The position numbers were made by a program, and so were the translations under genes. The notes under the pieces were generated by a model. That model was not told the origin of the DNA and made no database searches. It was given only the letters and a program-made list of their open reading frames with translations. Below, piece after piece: positions 1 to 6,100 of a stretch of 64,000 bases of DNA. The first letter of the stretch is position 1; the number at the start of each line of letters is the position of its first letter. Source of the stretch: an uncultured Campylobacter sp. (lineage in GTDB: Bacteria > Campylobacterota > Campylobacteria > Campylobacterales > Campylobacteraceae); NCBI RefSeq assembly GCF_937921625.1, contig NZ_CAKZTI010000054.1:1-64000 (forward strand), in the 5' to 3' direction.

Positions 1-55
1 GAACTCGCGACATCAACCATGGCAAGGTTGCGCTCTACCACTGAGCTATTCCCGC
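1..55 (-). tRNA. tRNA-Gly (GCC), truncated by window edge
   Basis: On the minus strand the sequence begins GCGGGAATAGCTCAG, followed by a D-arm, and an anticodon loop with GCC inside an ACCTTGCCATGGT stem-loop. This is the standard bacterial tRNA-Gly(GCC) pattern. The T-arm and 3' acceptor strand lie outside the window. It is divergent from the tRNA-Ala gene that follows. Confidence 0.9.
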
Positions 56-190
56 GCAAAGAAATGAAATATTACCCAATGCAAGCTTAAAATTTCATTT
101 TATAGCGGTCTTTGCGGAGAAAATTTTGGCGTAGCGCTGGAATTTAAAAATTTTGTAAGTAAAATAATGTAAAATTACAAAATCTTTATT

Positions 191-260
<70 letters not shown>

Positions 261-266
<6 letters not shown>

Positions 267-295
267 TTTAAGCTATTTTTAAGTTTAATCACTTC
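261..295 (+). repeat. tRNA 3'-flank direct repeat, copy 1
   Basis: From the encoded CCACCA onward, 35 bases match 28168-28203 with one single-base indel in a T run. The match covers the tRNA 3' end plus about 29 bases downstream, then stops. It could be an attachment-site-like sequence, a conserved tRNA trailer, or the result of tRNA-linked duplication. No integrase is visible nearby. Confidence 0.75.
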
Positions 296-375
296 TTTTA
301 GATTTCTTTTGCTTCCTTTAAATGCCGATACTTAGGGCCTTTATTAATTTTGATTATTTTTGTTTCTTTTTGTGT

Positions 376-381
376 TATAAT
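376..381 (+). promoter_or_regulatory. Sigma-70 -10 box at start of island 1
   Basis: TATAAT is preceded by a T-rich stretch and a TG (TTTTTGTGTTATAAT), the Campylobacter extended -10 pattern. It is the only strong promoter-like sequence between tRNA-Ala and the first island gene, so it probably drives the decayed reading frame and the Imm40-like genes. Confidence 0.5.
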
Positions 382-430
382 TATTTTAGAATAATTCAGT
401 TGTTTATTAGGTTAGTTAAAAACCTATTAG

Positions 431-700
431 GTCGGTTTTACAGAAAGAGCGATAAATATCGCCCAAAAGCCCTTTGACGCATATATCGCACAAAAAACCA
501 AAAAACGGCATAAGCGAGAACTATATCGCGAAAATCGTTAAGATGAACGAAAAATATATACTTCCATCTTTTGACGAGCGCGATATAAAGACGATGAAAT
601 ATAGTGATATTTTAGAATTTTAAAACAAAATAATCCGAGTTCTAGTCGTCTCGAAGCACTTCATTGCCTAATAAACGATATAGAAAAGTCTTTGCAATAA
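431..700 (+). pseudogene. Decayed coding remnant in two or three frames
   Basis: Protein-like sequence can be read only by switching frames. One frame from about 431 encodes a Lys/Arg-rich tract with AQKTKKRHKRELYREN and stops at 541. Another then reads MNEKYILPSFDERDIK up to a stop after 620. A third continues as NPSSSRLEALHCLINDIEKS and stops at 700. Joined, they would make a short basic protein of about 85-90 residues. No start codon with a ribosome site is present for the first part. It is most likely the relic of another small island gene. The family is not recognised. Confidence 0.4.
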
Positions 701-726
701 ATTAAATTTTAATGGAAGGAGAGATT

Positions 727-1092
727 ATGTCAGTTGAAGAAGATGGCGCGGCGTTTATAGATGAAGATTACGTAAATATCGTGCCGCAGGATCTGCTAGA
801 GCGCGGTATACGCTTAAGGGAGGAGTACGGAATTTATGGAATCGCTTGGAAATTTGACGATGTAATAGAGGTGCTAAAAATCACAAGAGATAGAGATATG
901 CTTATCGTCGGAGGGGATGTATATCGCCTAAGCGACAATAAGCCCATAATCACATACGATAGTTGGAGTATTAAATCGGAAGATGACGATGCATTTGAAG
1001 TAGCAACCCAATATATCACTAATTATCGCGCTAGAAACGGAGATGATTTTGCATACTGCCCGGTCATTAGCCCCGGGCGGGTGTCCAAATGA
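727..1092 (+). CDS. Imm40-like immunity protein, copy 1
   Basis: A 121-residue acidic, soluble protein. The central GGDVYRL followed by KPIITYDSW and a C-terminal amphipathic segment with ITNYRARNGDDF resembles the Imm40 family of polymorphic-toxin immunity proteins, which would bind and block a cognate toxin in the cytoplasm. The family call is from recalled motifs. The start at 727 is preferred over an in-frame ATG at 712 because it has GGAAGGAG 5 bases upstream, the same ribosome-site context as the next copy. A near-identical paralogue follows after 34 bases, then a truncated third copy. No toxin gene is adjacent, so this looks like an orphan immunity gene. DNA is AT-rich compared with housekeeping genes. 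Confidence 0.65.
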   Translation: MSVEEDGAAFIDEDYVNIVPQDLLERGIRLREEYGIYGIAWKFDDVIEVLKITRDRDMLIVGGDVYRLSDNKPIITYDSWSIKSEDDDAFEVATQYITNYRARNGDDFAYCPVISPGRVSK

Positions 1093-1126
1093 AAATTTTA
1101 GCTTCCAATATTGAAAAGGAGAGATT

Positions 1127-1495
1127 ATGCCATTTATAGATGAAGACTACGTAAATATCGTGCCGCAGGATCTATTGGAGCGCGGTATTCGCTTAAGAGA
1201 GGAACTCGGTTTTTATGAAATCGCTTGGAAATTCGACGATGTAATGGAGGTGCTTAAAATCACAAAAAGTAAAGATATGGTTATCCTCGGAGGAGATGTA
1301 TATCGCTTAAGCGGTAATAAGCCCATAATCACAGGCGATGGCTGGTACACGAACAAGGGAGATGACGATGCATTCGAAGTAGCGATCCGATATATCACCA
1401 ATTATCGCGCGAGAAACGGAGATGACTTTGCATACTGCCCGACTATTTGTCCATATACCATCCTACAGGAACCAAATGAACAAACAGAAAAATGA
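1127..1495 (+). CDS. Imm40-like immunity protein, copy 2
   Basis: This 122-residue paralogue of the preceding gene differs mainly at surface-type positions (for example YGIYGIAWK versus LGFYEIAWK), as expected for a diversifying immunity pair. It keeps GGDVYRL and ITNYRARNGDDF. Its start has AAGGAGAGATT just upstream, identical in layout to copy 1. The C-terminus departs from copy 1 after AYCP and ends in an unrelated tail (TICPYTILQEPNEQTEK), suggesting a recombination junction. Its stop overlaps the ATG of a third, partial copy. Confidence 0.65.
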   Translation: MPFIDEDYVNIVPQDLLERGIRLREELGFYEIAWKFDDVMEVLKITKSKDMVILGGDVYRLSGNKPIITGDGWYTNKGDDDAFEVAIRYITNYRARNGDDFAYCPTICPYTILQEPNEQTEK

Positions 1496-1632
1496 TCAAT
1501 AGCTGGGATACCAAAGCGGAAGACGACAAAGCATTCGAAGTGGCGATCCAATATATCACCAATTATCGCGCTAGAAACGGAGATGATTTTGTATATTGCC
1601 CAGCCATTGGCCCTGGGCGGGTGTCTAAATGA
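1492..1632 (+). pseudogene. Imm40-like C-terminal fragment, copy 3
   Basis: A 46-codon frame starting at an ATG that overlaps the stop of copy 2 (ATGA) encodes only the last third of the Imm40-like sequence: a Trp-containing strand, then AFEVAIQYITNYRARNGDDF and the GPGRVSK terminus that matches copy 1. The N-terminal two thirds are missing. This is best read as the leftover of a third tandem copy after unequal recombination. Translation by coupling is possible but a functional product is unlikely. Confidence 0.7.
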
Positions 1633-1674
1633 AAATTTCATAAGGATTTAGCAAATATAACGAAGCATAAAAGT

Positions 1675-1720
1675 ACGCCGTCGCCTGGATGAAGTTTGGC
1701 GAATAGCTACGGCGGGTTTT
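1675..1720 (+). terminator. Hairpin terminator after Imm40-like array
   Basis: ACGCCG (1675-1680) pairs with a downstream CGGC run ending at 1714, and TCGCC (1681-1685) pairs with GGCGA (1698-1702); the stem has an asymmetric internal bulge and is followed by GGTTTTATT. The position right after the truncated third copy suits a rho-independent terminator. Confidence 0.5.
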
Positions 1721-1754
1721 ATTCAAGTCATATTTTAAAACAATAAGGAGCTGT

Positions 1755-2129
1755 ATGCCTAAACATAAATTTTTACTCAAAAAGACAAAAGAAAATATCT
1801 TCTCTAAAGAGCACTGCGTAGTAATTAGCGACGATCTGATACTTCATATTTTATACTCTCTAAAGTGGGTACAAACCACATGGAACGATGAGATAAATTT
1901 GAAAAAAGGTCTAAATTACTATGGCTATAGCTGGATAGAAGATAAAGCTAAATTTAGAGACATAATATGCTCTTGGAGGTCGCTTTTCTTGAGCGCGGAT
2001 GAGCAAATTGTTTTTGATAAAACTTGTGTGTTAAACAGATCCTCGGTTATCGAGCAATTAGACAGTCTATTGGAACTAATCGATTCGGCAATTAAAAATG
2101 ATTTATATATTTTGCATTTAGGAATTTAG
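1755..2129 (+). CDS. Hypothetical small island protein
   Basis: A 124-residue protein, not recognised. It has a basic N-terminus (KHKFLLKKTKEN) and several aromatic positions, including YGYSW near residue 55. The C-terminal 35 residues are a likely amphipathic helix (QLDSLLELIDSAIKND). No signal peptide or membrane segment is visible. AAGGAG lies 6 bases before the ATG. It follows the terminator of the Imm40-like array and precedes other single small genes on the same strand, so an immunity or accessory role is possible from context only. Confidence 0.55.
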   Translation: MPKHKFLLKKTKENIFSKEHCVVISDDLILHILYSLKWVQTTWNDEINLKKGLNYYGYSWIEDKAKFRDIICSWRSLFLSADEQIVFDKTCVLNRSSVIEQLDSLLELIDSAIKNDLYILHLGI

Positions 2130-2168
2130 CGAGTGTGCGCGATTTAATAATAAAATAGAAGAAAGATC

Positions 2169-2483
2169 ATGAAAAGAAATTATAAAAAGATAATACCCGT
2201 AAGAGGTAGAAGGAAATTTTCGATTAATAATTTTAGAGAAATTTTCGCGGAGGGCGATATACTGCAAATCGGTCAAGGGCGGTTTTTATTTTGTAGCTGG
2301 AATAACCTGCTGCGTATAAACGGCGATAATTCGGGGGAGTTTATAGTATTGCCGCCCGAAGCTAATGCGAAAAATAATAATAGTTTGATTTCTAAAAAGT
2401 GGGTATTGGAGAATTTAGATTTTGTATGTGATACCGAGCCATCCAGAAATATAAGCATATTTTCTTATTACGATAGTTTTTAG
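2169..2483 (+). CDS. Hypothetical small island protein, related to downstream pseudogene
   Basis: A 104-residue protein of unknown family. The pattern FREIFAEGDILQIG, then a beta-rich middle (RFLFCSWNN), then SKKWVLENLDFV recurs in the next, frameshifted gene as FKDDLKNGDIIEC and SSWLIKNWEAAFV. The two therefore look like divergent members of one family placed in tandem, as the Imm40-like genes are. No membrane segment is visible. A weak AGAAAG ribosome site precedes the ATG. The protein may be immunity-type by context, but no function can be assigned. Confidence 0.5.
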   Translation: MKRNYKKIIPVRGRRKFSINNFREIFAEGDILQIGQGRFLFCSWNNLLRINGDNSGEFIVLPPEANAKNNNSLISKKWVLENLDFVCDTEPSRNISIFSYYDSF

Positions 2484-2501
2484 CCGAATACAAAAGGATA
2501 A

Positions 2502-2920
2502 ATGATAAAATTCCTGCAAAATTTACTTATAAATTTTTAGAATTCAAAGACGATCTAAAAAATGGAGATATTATAGAGTGCCATAAGGCTTTTCGTCCAT
2601 ATGATCGAAAGATAAAATTTATCGTCGCAACCGATACGGAAGGATGCCCGAGACTACCCTATCTGGAGGGGTTTTATTCCGGTATGTTTGCGCCTATTGG
2701 CTATAGCGATAAAATGCGCTCGGATAAAGGACGGGAATATGCGATAAGCTCGAGTTGGCTAATTAAGAACTGGGAAGCCGCCTTTGTCGGTAATTGCGAT
2801 ATAAGGCACACTTATGTAAATTTACAAAACCGAAAAGAGATTTTAAATTTTACCGATAAGCAACTGGAAAATTTTATAAAAATTAAGCGAAAGAAGTTTA
2901 AATTTAAATGGAAAAAGTAG
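2502..2920 (+). pseudogene. Frameshifted small island gene
   Basis: An ATG at 2502 has a good ribosome site (AAAGGATAA) but its frame stops after 12 codons. A different frame is open from just after that start to 2920 and encodes about 138 residues of convincing protein (KFTYKFLEFKDDLKNGD, later GYSDKMRSDKGREYAISSSW, ending in a Lys-rich tail). A single frameshift in the first few codons would restore one continuous gene. The next in-frame ATG is only at 2684, in the middle of the conserved part. This is a recent frameshift or a sequencing error. The gene is related to 2169-2483. Confidence 0.6.
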
Positions 2921-2984
2921 ATAAAGATTTTAAAGCGGGCTTGTATAGCATCACGCAACAAAAGGTTTTTAAAAGGCGAGGGCA

Positions 2985-3461
2985 ATGATAAAAAGCATTA
3001 TAAACCCGACTAATTTCGATATAGAATTTAGAAAAATAAGCAGAAATAAAAGAGGCGTAGCCAGATCAAGAATAGATTTTGAAAATATCGATGTAGAGGC
3101 CAAAATAAGGCTAGTTATGTTTTTAATTTCAAAAGCAAGCCACTTAGATAGCGTAGTTTATAAAATTCTTTTTTGGGAAAGAGACGAGAAAATAGAGGAG
3201 TATCTTCTTAAAAATATGAAGGGGCAATACACAAAATCTAAGCCTTATAAAAACGGCGCCAGAGCGGGCGTTATCTTTATAGAAGAAAAGACGCTTGAGC
3301 CAAATTTTTTGAGATCCATACTGCTGCACCATTTTAATTTTGAGCTGGCAAAAGAACCCTCTTTGAACATTAGAGTTCAATTAGCCGCAAACAATAAAGA
3401 GAAATTTTCGATTTTATTTGATATATACGATGACCGAGGCTGCTATGTGTATTACTTTTAA
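2985..3461 (+). CDS. DUF3885-like protein
   Basis: A 158-residue soluble protein. Its C-terminal third, with a strand ending in LFDIYDDRGCYVYYF preceded by RVQLAANNKEKFSI, matches the typical end of DUF3885 proteins (HxYDDRGxD-type motif), often seen in toxin-immunity neighbourhoods. The N-terminus does not obviously match that family. The start overlaps the stop of a 26-codon frame (2909-2988) in an ATGA arrangement; that mini-frame reaches into the end of the preceding pseudogene and may be a relic. No signal peptide. The role is unknown; an immunity or accessory role is inferred from context. Confidence 0.55.
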   Translation: MIKSIINPTNFDIEFRKISRNKRGVARSRIDFENIDVEAKIRLVMFLISKASHLDSVVYKILFWERDEKIEEYLLKNMKGQYTKSKPYKNGARAGVIFIEEKTLEPNFLRSILLHHFNFELAKEPSLNIRVQLAANNKEKFSILFDIYDDRGCYVYYF

Positions 3462-3494
3462 ATTTTATAATGAAAATATTTGAGAAAGGAAGAT

Positions 3495-3971
3495 ATGGCA
3501 ATTTGGCAATGTGAGTTTTTTATTCTGCCCAAAAGCAATACCTACGATCTACAATACGATCCGCAATATAGCGATATAAAGCTCTTTGAAGACGATAAGT
3601 ATTGGAAAAAAGCAAAGATCAAAAAAGAGATATTTTCTGAAATTTCGCGCCTATTAAAGCCCGAAAAATCTTGGTTTAGCGAAATGGATCTATACGGAAG
3701 CGAAAACGGCAACCGCCTAGAGATACTTTTTGATGCTAATAATATAATAGAGTCCGTTACGTTTCGTATCGATTTTAGATCCGAGTATGAAGCGGTATTA
3801 AGGGGCATAATATCATTATGTGAGAAAAACGGCTTTTGCATTATAGATGGCAATTTAAAGAATTTAAAATTATCCTTTAATACTATAAAAGAGGCAATCA
3901 ACAAATCCAAAAACAAAGAATTTTTTACAGAACTTGTTAAAAATAGTATAATAGGCGATAAAGACGGGTAG
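3495..3971 (+). CDS. Hypothetical island protein
   Basis: A 158-residue protein, not recognised. It starts MAIWQCEFFILPK, has an acidic middle (PQYSDIKLFEDDKYW), and a C-terminal Lys/Asn-rich helix. The ATG at 3495 is chosen over an upstream TTG because GAGAAAGGAAG lies just before it. The N-terminal layout (a short strand, then PxxxTYDLQ) recalls small immunity proteins that begin with FFILPK-type strands, but this is only an impression. There is no membrane segment. The downstream 47 bases are non-coding before the next gene. Confidence 0.5.
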   Translation: MAIWQCEFFILPKSNTYDLQYDPQYSDIKLFEDDKYWKKAKIKKEIFSEISRLLKPEKSWFSEMDLYGSENGNRLEILFDANNIIESVTFRIDFRSEYEAVLRGIISLCEKNGFCIIDGNLKNLKLSFNTIKEAINKSKNKEFFTELVKNSIIGDKDG

Positions 3972-4018
3972 CCCATCATAGAGGCCGTAGATGATTTCAA
4001 ATTTAAGGACGATTAAAA

Positions 4019-4645
4019 ATGATTGTAAAATGTATAAAAGAAGATAGGCATGAGTATCTGGGATTAAACAGAACCTATTTTGTTTATGGTATCCAATATG
4101 AAGAGGGACAGGTTTATTATTGCATATTGCCACTTGAAGATGATAGAGCCTGGTATCGATTTGATAGTGAATATTTTCAAGTAATAGATGAAACGATACC
4201 TACGAATTGGACATTTGGGACGCACGAGGGATATTACAGATGGTTTACCATATCTTACGAAGAGGCCGCAACCGATGAAGATCATTATGGAGGGCTTGTC
4301 GACAGCGATCCAATAGAGAAGAAAATTTTTCAGAAGAGAAGAGCCGAGATGATCGATGACGTATACAATACCCATATCATCAAAGATTTTAATCGTTTCA
4401 TATATGATCTAAGCCCTAATCTATCGATACAGATGAATATTGCAAATAAAGTACTGGATATAGAGATATCTGACGCAAACGCTGAGGCCAAACATCGCAA
4501 AATGAATATTTTAAAGGATGACGGATATAGCTGGTATTTGATAGAATCAGACGCGAGCACCTTTAAAGCCAACTTTACAAATGATTATTTAAGACCCGTA
4601 TTAAAATATCTTAAATTGTGGCTAGGCAGAAAGAATTTTAGATAA
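4019..4645 (+). CDS. Hypothetical two-part island protein
   Basis: A 208-residue protein of unknown function. The first about 60 residues (MIVKCIKEDRHEYLGL, then VYGIQYEEGQVYY, then WYRFDSEYFQVID) look like a small SH3-like beta barrel of the type found in phage and immunity-linked proteins. A second, alpha/beta part follows, with EMIDDVYNTHIIKDFNRFIYDL and a C-terminal basic helix. There is no signal peptide or membrane span. The ribosome site is weak, suggesting coupling to upstream transcripts. It is the largest gene of island 1. Confidence 0.5.
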   Translation: MIVKCIKEDRHEYLGLNRTYFVYGIQYEEGQVYYCILPLEDDRAWYRFDSEYFQVIDETIPTNWTFGTHEGYYRWFTISYEEAATDEDHYGGLVDSDPIEKKIFQKRRAEMIDDVYNTHIIKDFNRFIYDLSPNLSIQMNIANKVLDIEISDANAEAKHRKMNILKDDGYSWYLIESDASTFKANFTNDYLRPVLKYLKLWLGRKNFR

Positions 4646-4664
4646 CCGGGCAGAAAGGTTTAAT

Positions 4665-4886
4665 ATGGCGAACGCGATCGATAAAAAAATTTTTATAAAA
4701 ATTTTGAATGAAGATATCGATGTATGGCGCCCGGTAAAGGCTGCTCAAATCGCGCAATATATTTTTAAAATTACCGATACGACGAAATTTGAATCCGAAC
4801 TGGATGAAATTTTAGAATTCAAACAGGGCGATATTGTGAAATGTAGAGAAAAAGACGGCGATTTCTATGCTTTTGAGCTATTATAA
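4665..4886 (+). CDS. Hypothetical 73-residue protein
   Basis: A small protein with an N-terminal helical part (MANAIDKKIFIKILNED) and a C-terminal beta part (FKQGDIVKCREKDGDFYAFEL). The layout resembles small winged-helix or SH3-like accessory proteins, but no family is recognised. AAAGG precedes the ATG. It is the last gene of island 1, 19 bases after the previous stop, and may form an operon with it. After it the base composition returns to the housekeeping type. Confidence 0.45.
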   Translation: MANAIDKKIFIKILNEDIDVWRPVKAAQIAQYIFKITDTTKFESELDEILEFKQGDIVKCREKDGDFYAFELL

Positions 4887-4947
4887 AAACCCGCCTTATA
4901 AATAGCAACGCGCTTATCATATGGCTTGATTTAATCCCATTTTTCGC

Positions 4948-4953
4948 TATAAT
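4948..4953 (+). promoter_or_regulatory. -10 box for DUF3137 gene
   Basis: TATAAT in the context TTTTTCGCTATAATGAGC lies 30 bases before the DUF3137 start codon. It marks the return to core genome transcription after island 1. Confidence 0.5.
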
Positions 4954-4983
4954 GAGCGTCAAATTTCACTAACGGGGATAGCG

Positions 4984-5898
4984 ATGAGCCTTGTTTCTTA
5001 CGAATTAAAAAAGCAAAAACTAGATGGAGCGCGCAATGTGGCGCTTTGGAAGGCGCGTGGCGGCGTGGCGGCAGTAGTACTGGCGCTGTTTATTGCTATG
5101 CGCAAGGATTTCGGAGATTTCTCGTTCCTGTTTTTATTGGTACTGCTAGCTCTTGCTTATCCTGCTTACAAATACCTAGCTGTGCGCATTTCGCATAAAT
5201 TTGAATCGCTCAGCGAAGAGGCTTTTAAAAACGAATTTCTGCTTTGGATTGCAAAGGAGCTGCGTCTTGCCTTTCAGCCTTTCGGCGCGTTTTTACTTGA
5301 TGAAATTTACAAAAATCCGCTCCGTAAAGAGGCAAATCTATGCACTTGCAAGCACGCGATAGTGGGCAAGACGCCCGAATTTGGCATAAAAATAGGCGAT
5401 ATCTGTCTAAGCCGCGACTTCGATAAAAACAGAGAGGATCGGGTATTTGAGCTGGATAAAATTCTGCATCTTAAAAAAAAAGACGATACTGCGATCTTCG
5501 ACGGGCTTTTTGCAAAATTCGATTTTAGCGAGACTTTCGATAGCAAAATTTTAGTCGTACCGCGCGGAGAGTTCATCTTCGGCGCATCGGATCTGAAGCT
5601 GCTAAAAGATAGCCCGCATTTAAGCGCATCGTTTGACGTCTATCTTAACAATCTCGCCGCCGCCGCATTTTTGCAAAACAAAAAAATTTTAGAAAACATG
5701 CAGACGATCACCCTAAATTTGTTCGGCAAAACCGAGCTTTATCTGGGCGAAAACAGCCTCGTAATCGGCGTTGAAAATAGCGAAATTTTCAAATCTGCGC
5801 CGAGCTCGCAAAGCGCGAAGCTACTCGAAAGCCTAAATAAAATGATCGAGATCGCTAAAATTTTTGCTTATCTTAAAAAGCTCGGGCAGGTAGAGTAG
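4984..5898 (+). CDS. DUF3137 membrane protein, paralogue 1
   Basis: A 304-residue protein with two close hydrophobic segments near the N-terminus (about residues 28-42 and 48-66) followed by a long cytoplasmic part. The motif IFDGLFAKFDFSETFDSKILVVP matches the DUF3137 core (GLF..DF....V.P). The later part contains the conserved pattern of a protease-like or galanin-like unknown fold, with no catalytic residues I can point to. It is 304 residues, in the usual range. Two more members lie at 26794-27741 and 51861-52943. Function is unknown; it is probably an inner-membrane protein exposed to the cytoplasm. Confidence 0.75.
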   Translation: MSLVSYELKKQKLDGARNVALWKARGGVAAVVLALFIAMRKDFGDFSFLFLLVLLALAYPAYKYLAVRISHKFESLSEEAFKNEFLLWIAKELRLAFQPFGAFLLDEIYKNPLRKEANLCTCKHAIVGKTPEFGIKIGDICLSRDFDKNREDRVFELDKILHLKKKDDTAIFDGLFAKFDFSETFDSKILVVPRGEFIFGASDLKLLKDSPHLSASFDVYLNNLAAAAFLQNKKILENMQTITLNLFGKTELYLGENSLVIGVENSEIFKSAPSSQSAKLLESLNKMIEIAKIFAYLKKLGQVE

Positions 5899-5971
5899 TC
5901 TACGCCTAAATTTGAGCGAGCGCTATTGGGCAATTTTATTTTTGCAAATCCGATCATAATCGCTCATAATT

Positions 5972-6007
5972 TAAGTAATTCACACCTCGAGAGGGGCGAA
6001 TTACTTA
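5972..6007. repeat. Nested inverted repeat between convergent genes
   Basis: TAAGTAATTC (5972-5981) pairs perfectly with GAATTACTTA (5998-6007), and the loop contains a second palindrome CCTCGAGAGG (5985-5994). It lies between the 3' ends of the DUF3137 gene and nrdA, so it may act as a bidirectional terminator, although no strong T run follows on either strand. Confidence 0.5.
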
Positions 6008-6100
6008 GTGAATAATTTTGCCTTTCCATTAGTATTAAACGCTTAAATTTTTACAAAATTCTATGGCGGCGCTTAAAAAATTCTAAAATCTCTCGAAATT

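Noticed and set aside
3542..4000. A 152-codon frame antisense to the island-1 gene at 3495
   Set aside because: No ribosome site; the sense frame has a good start and fits the gene direction of the island.
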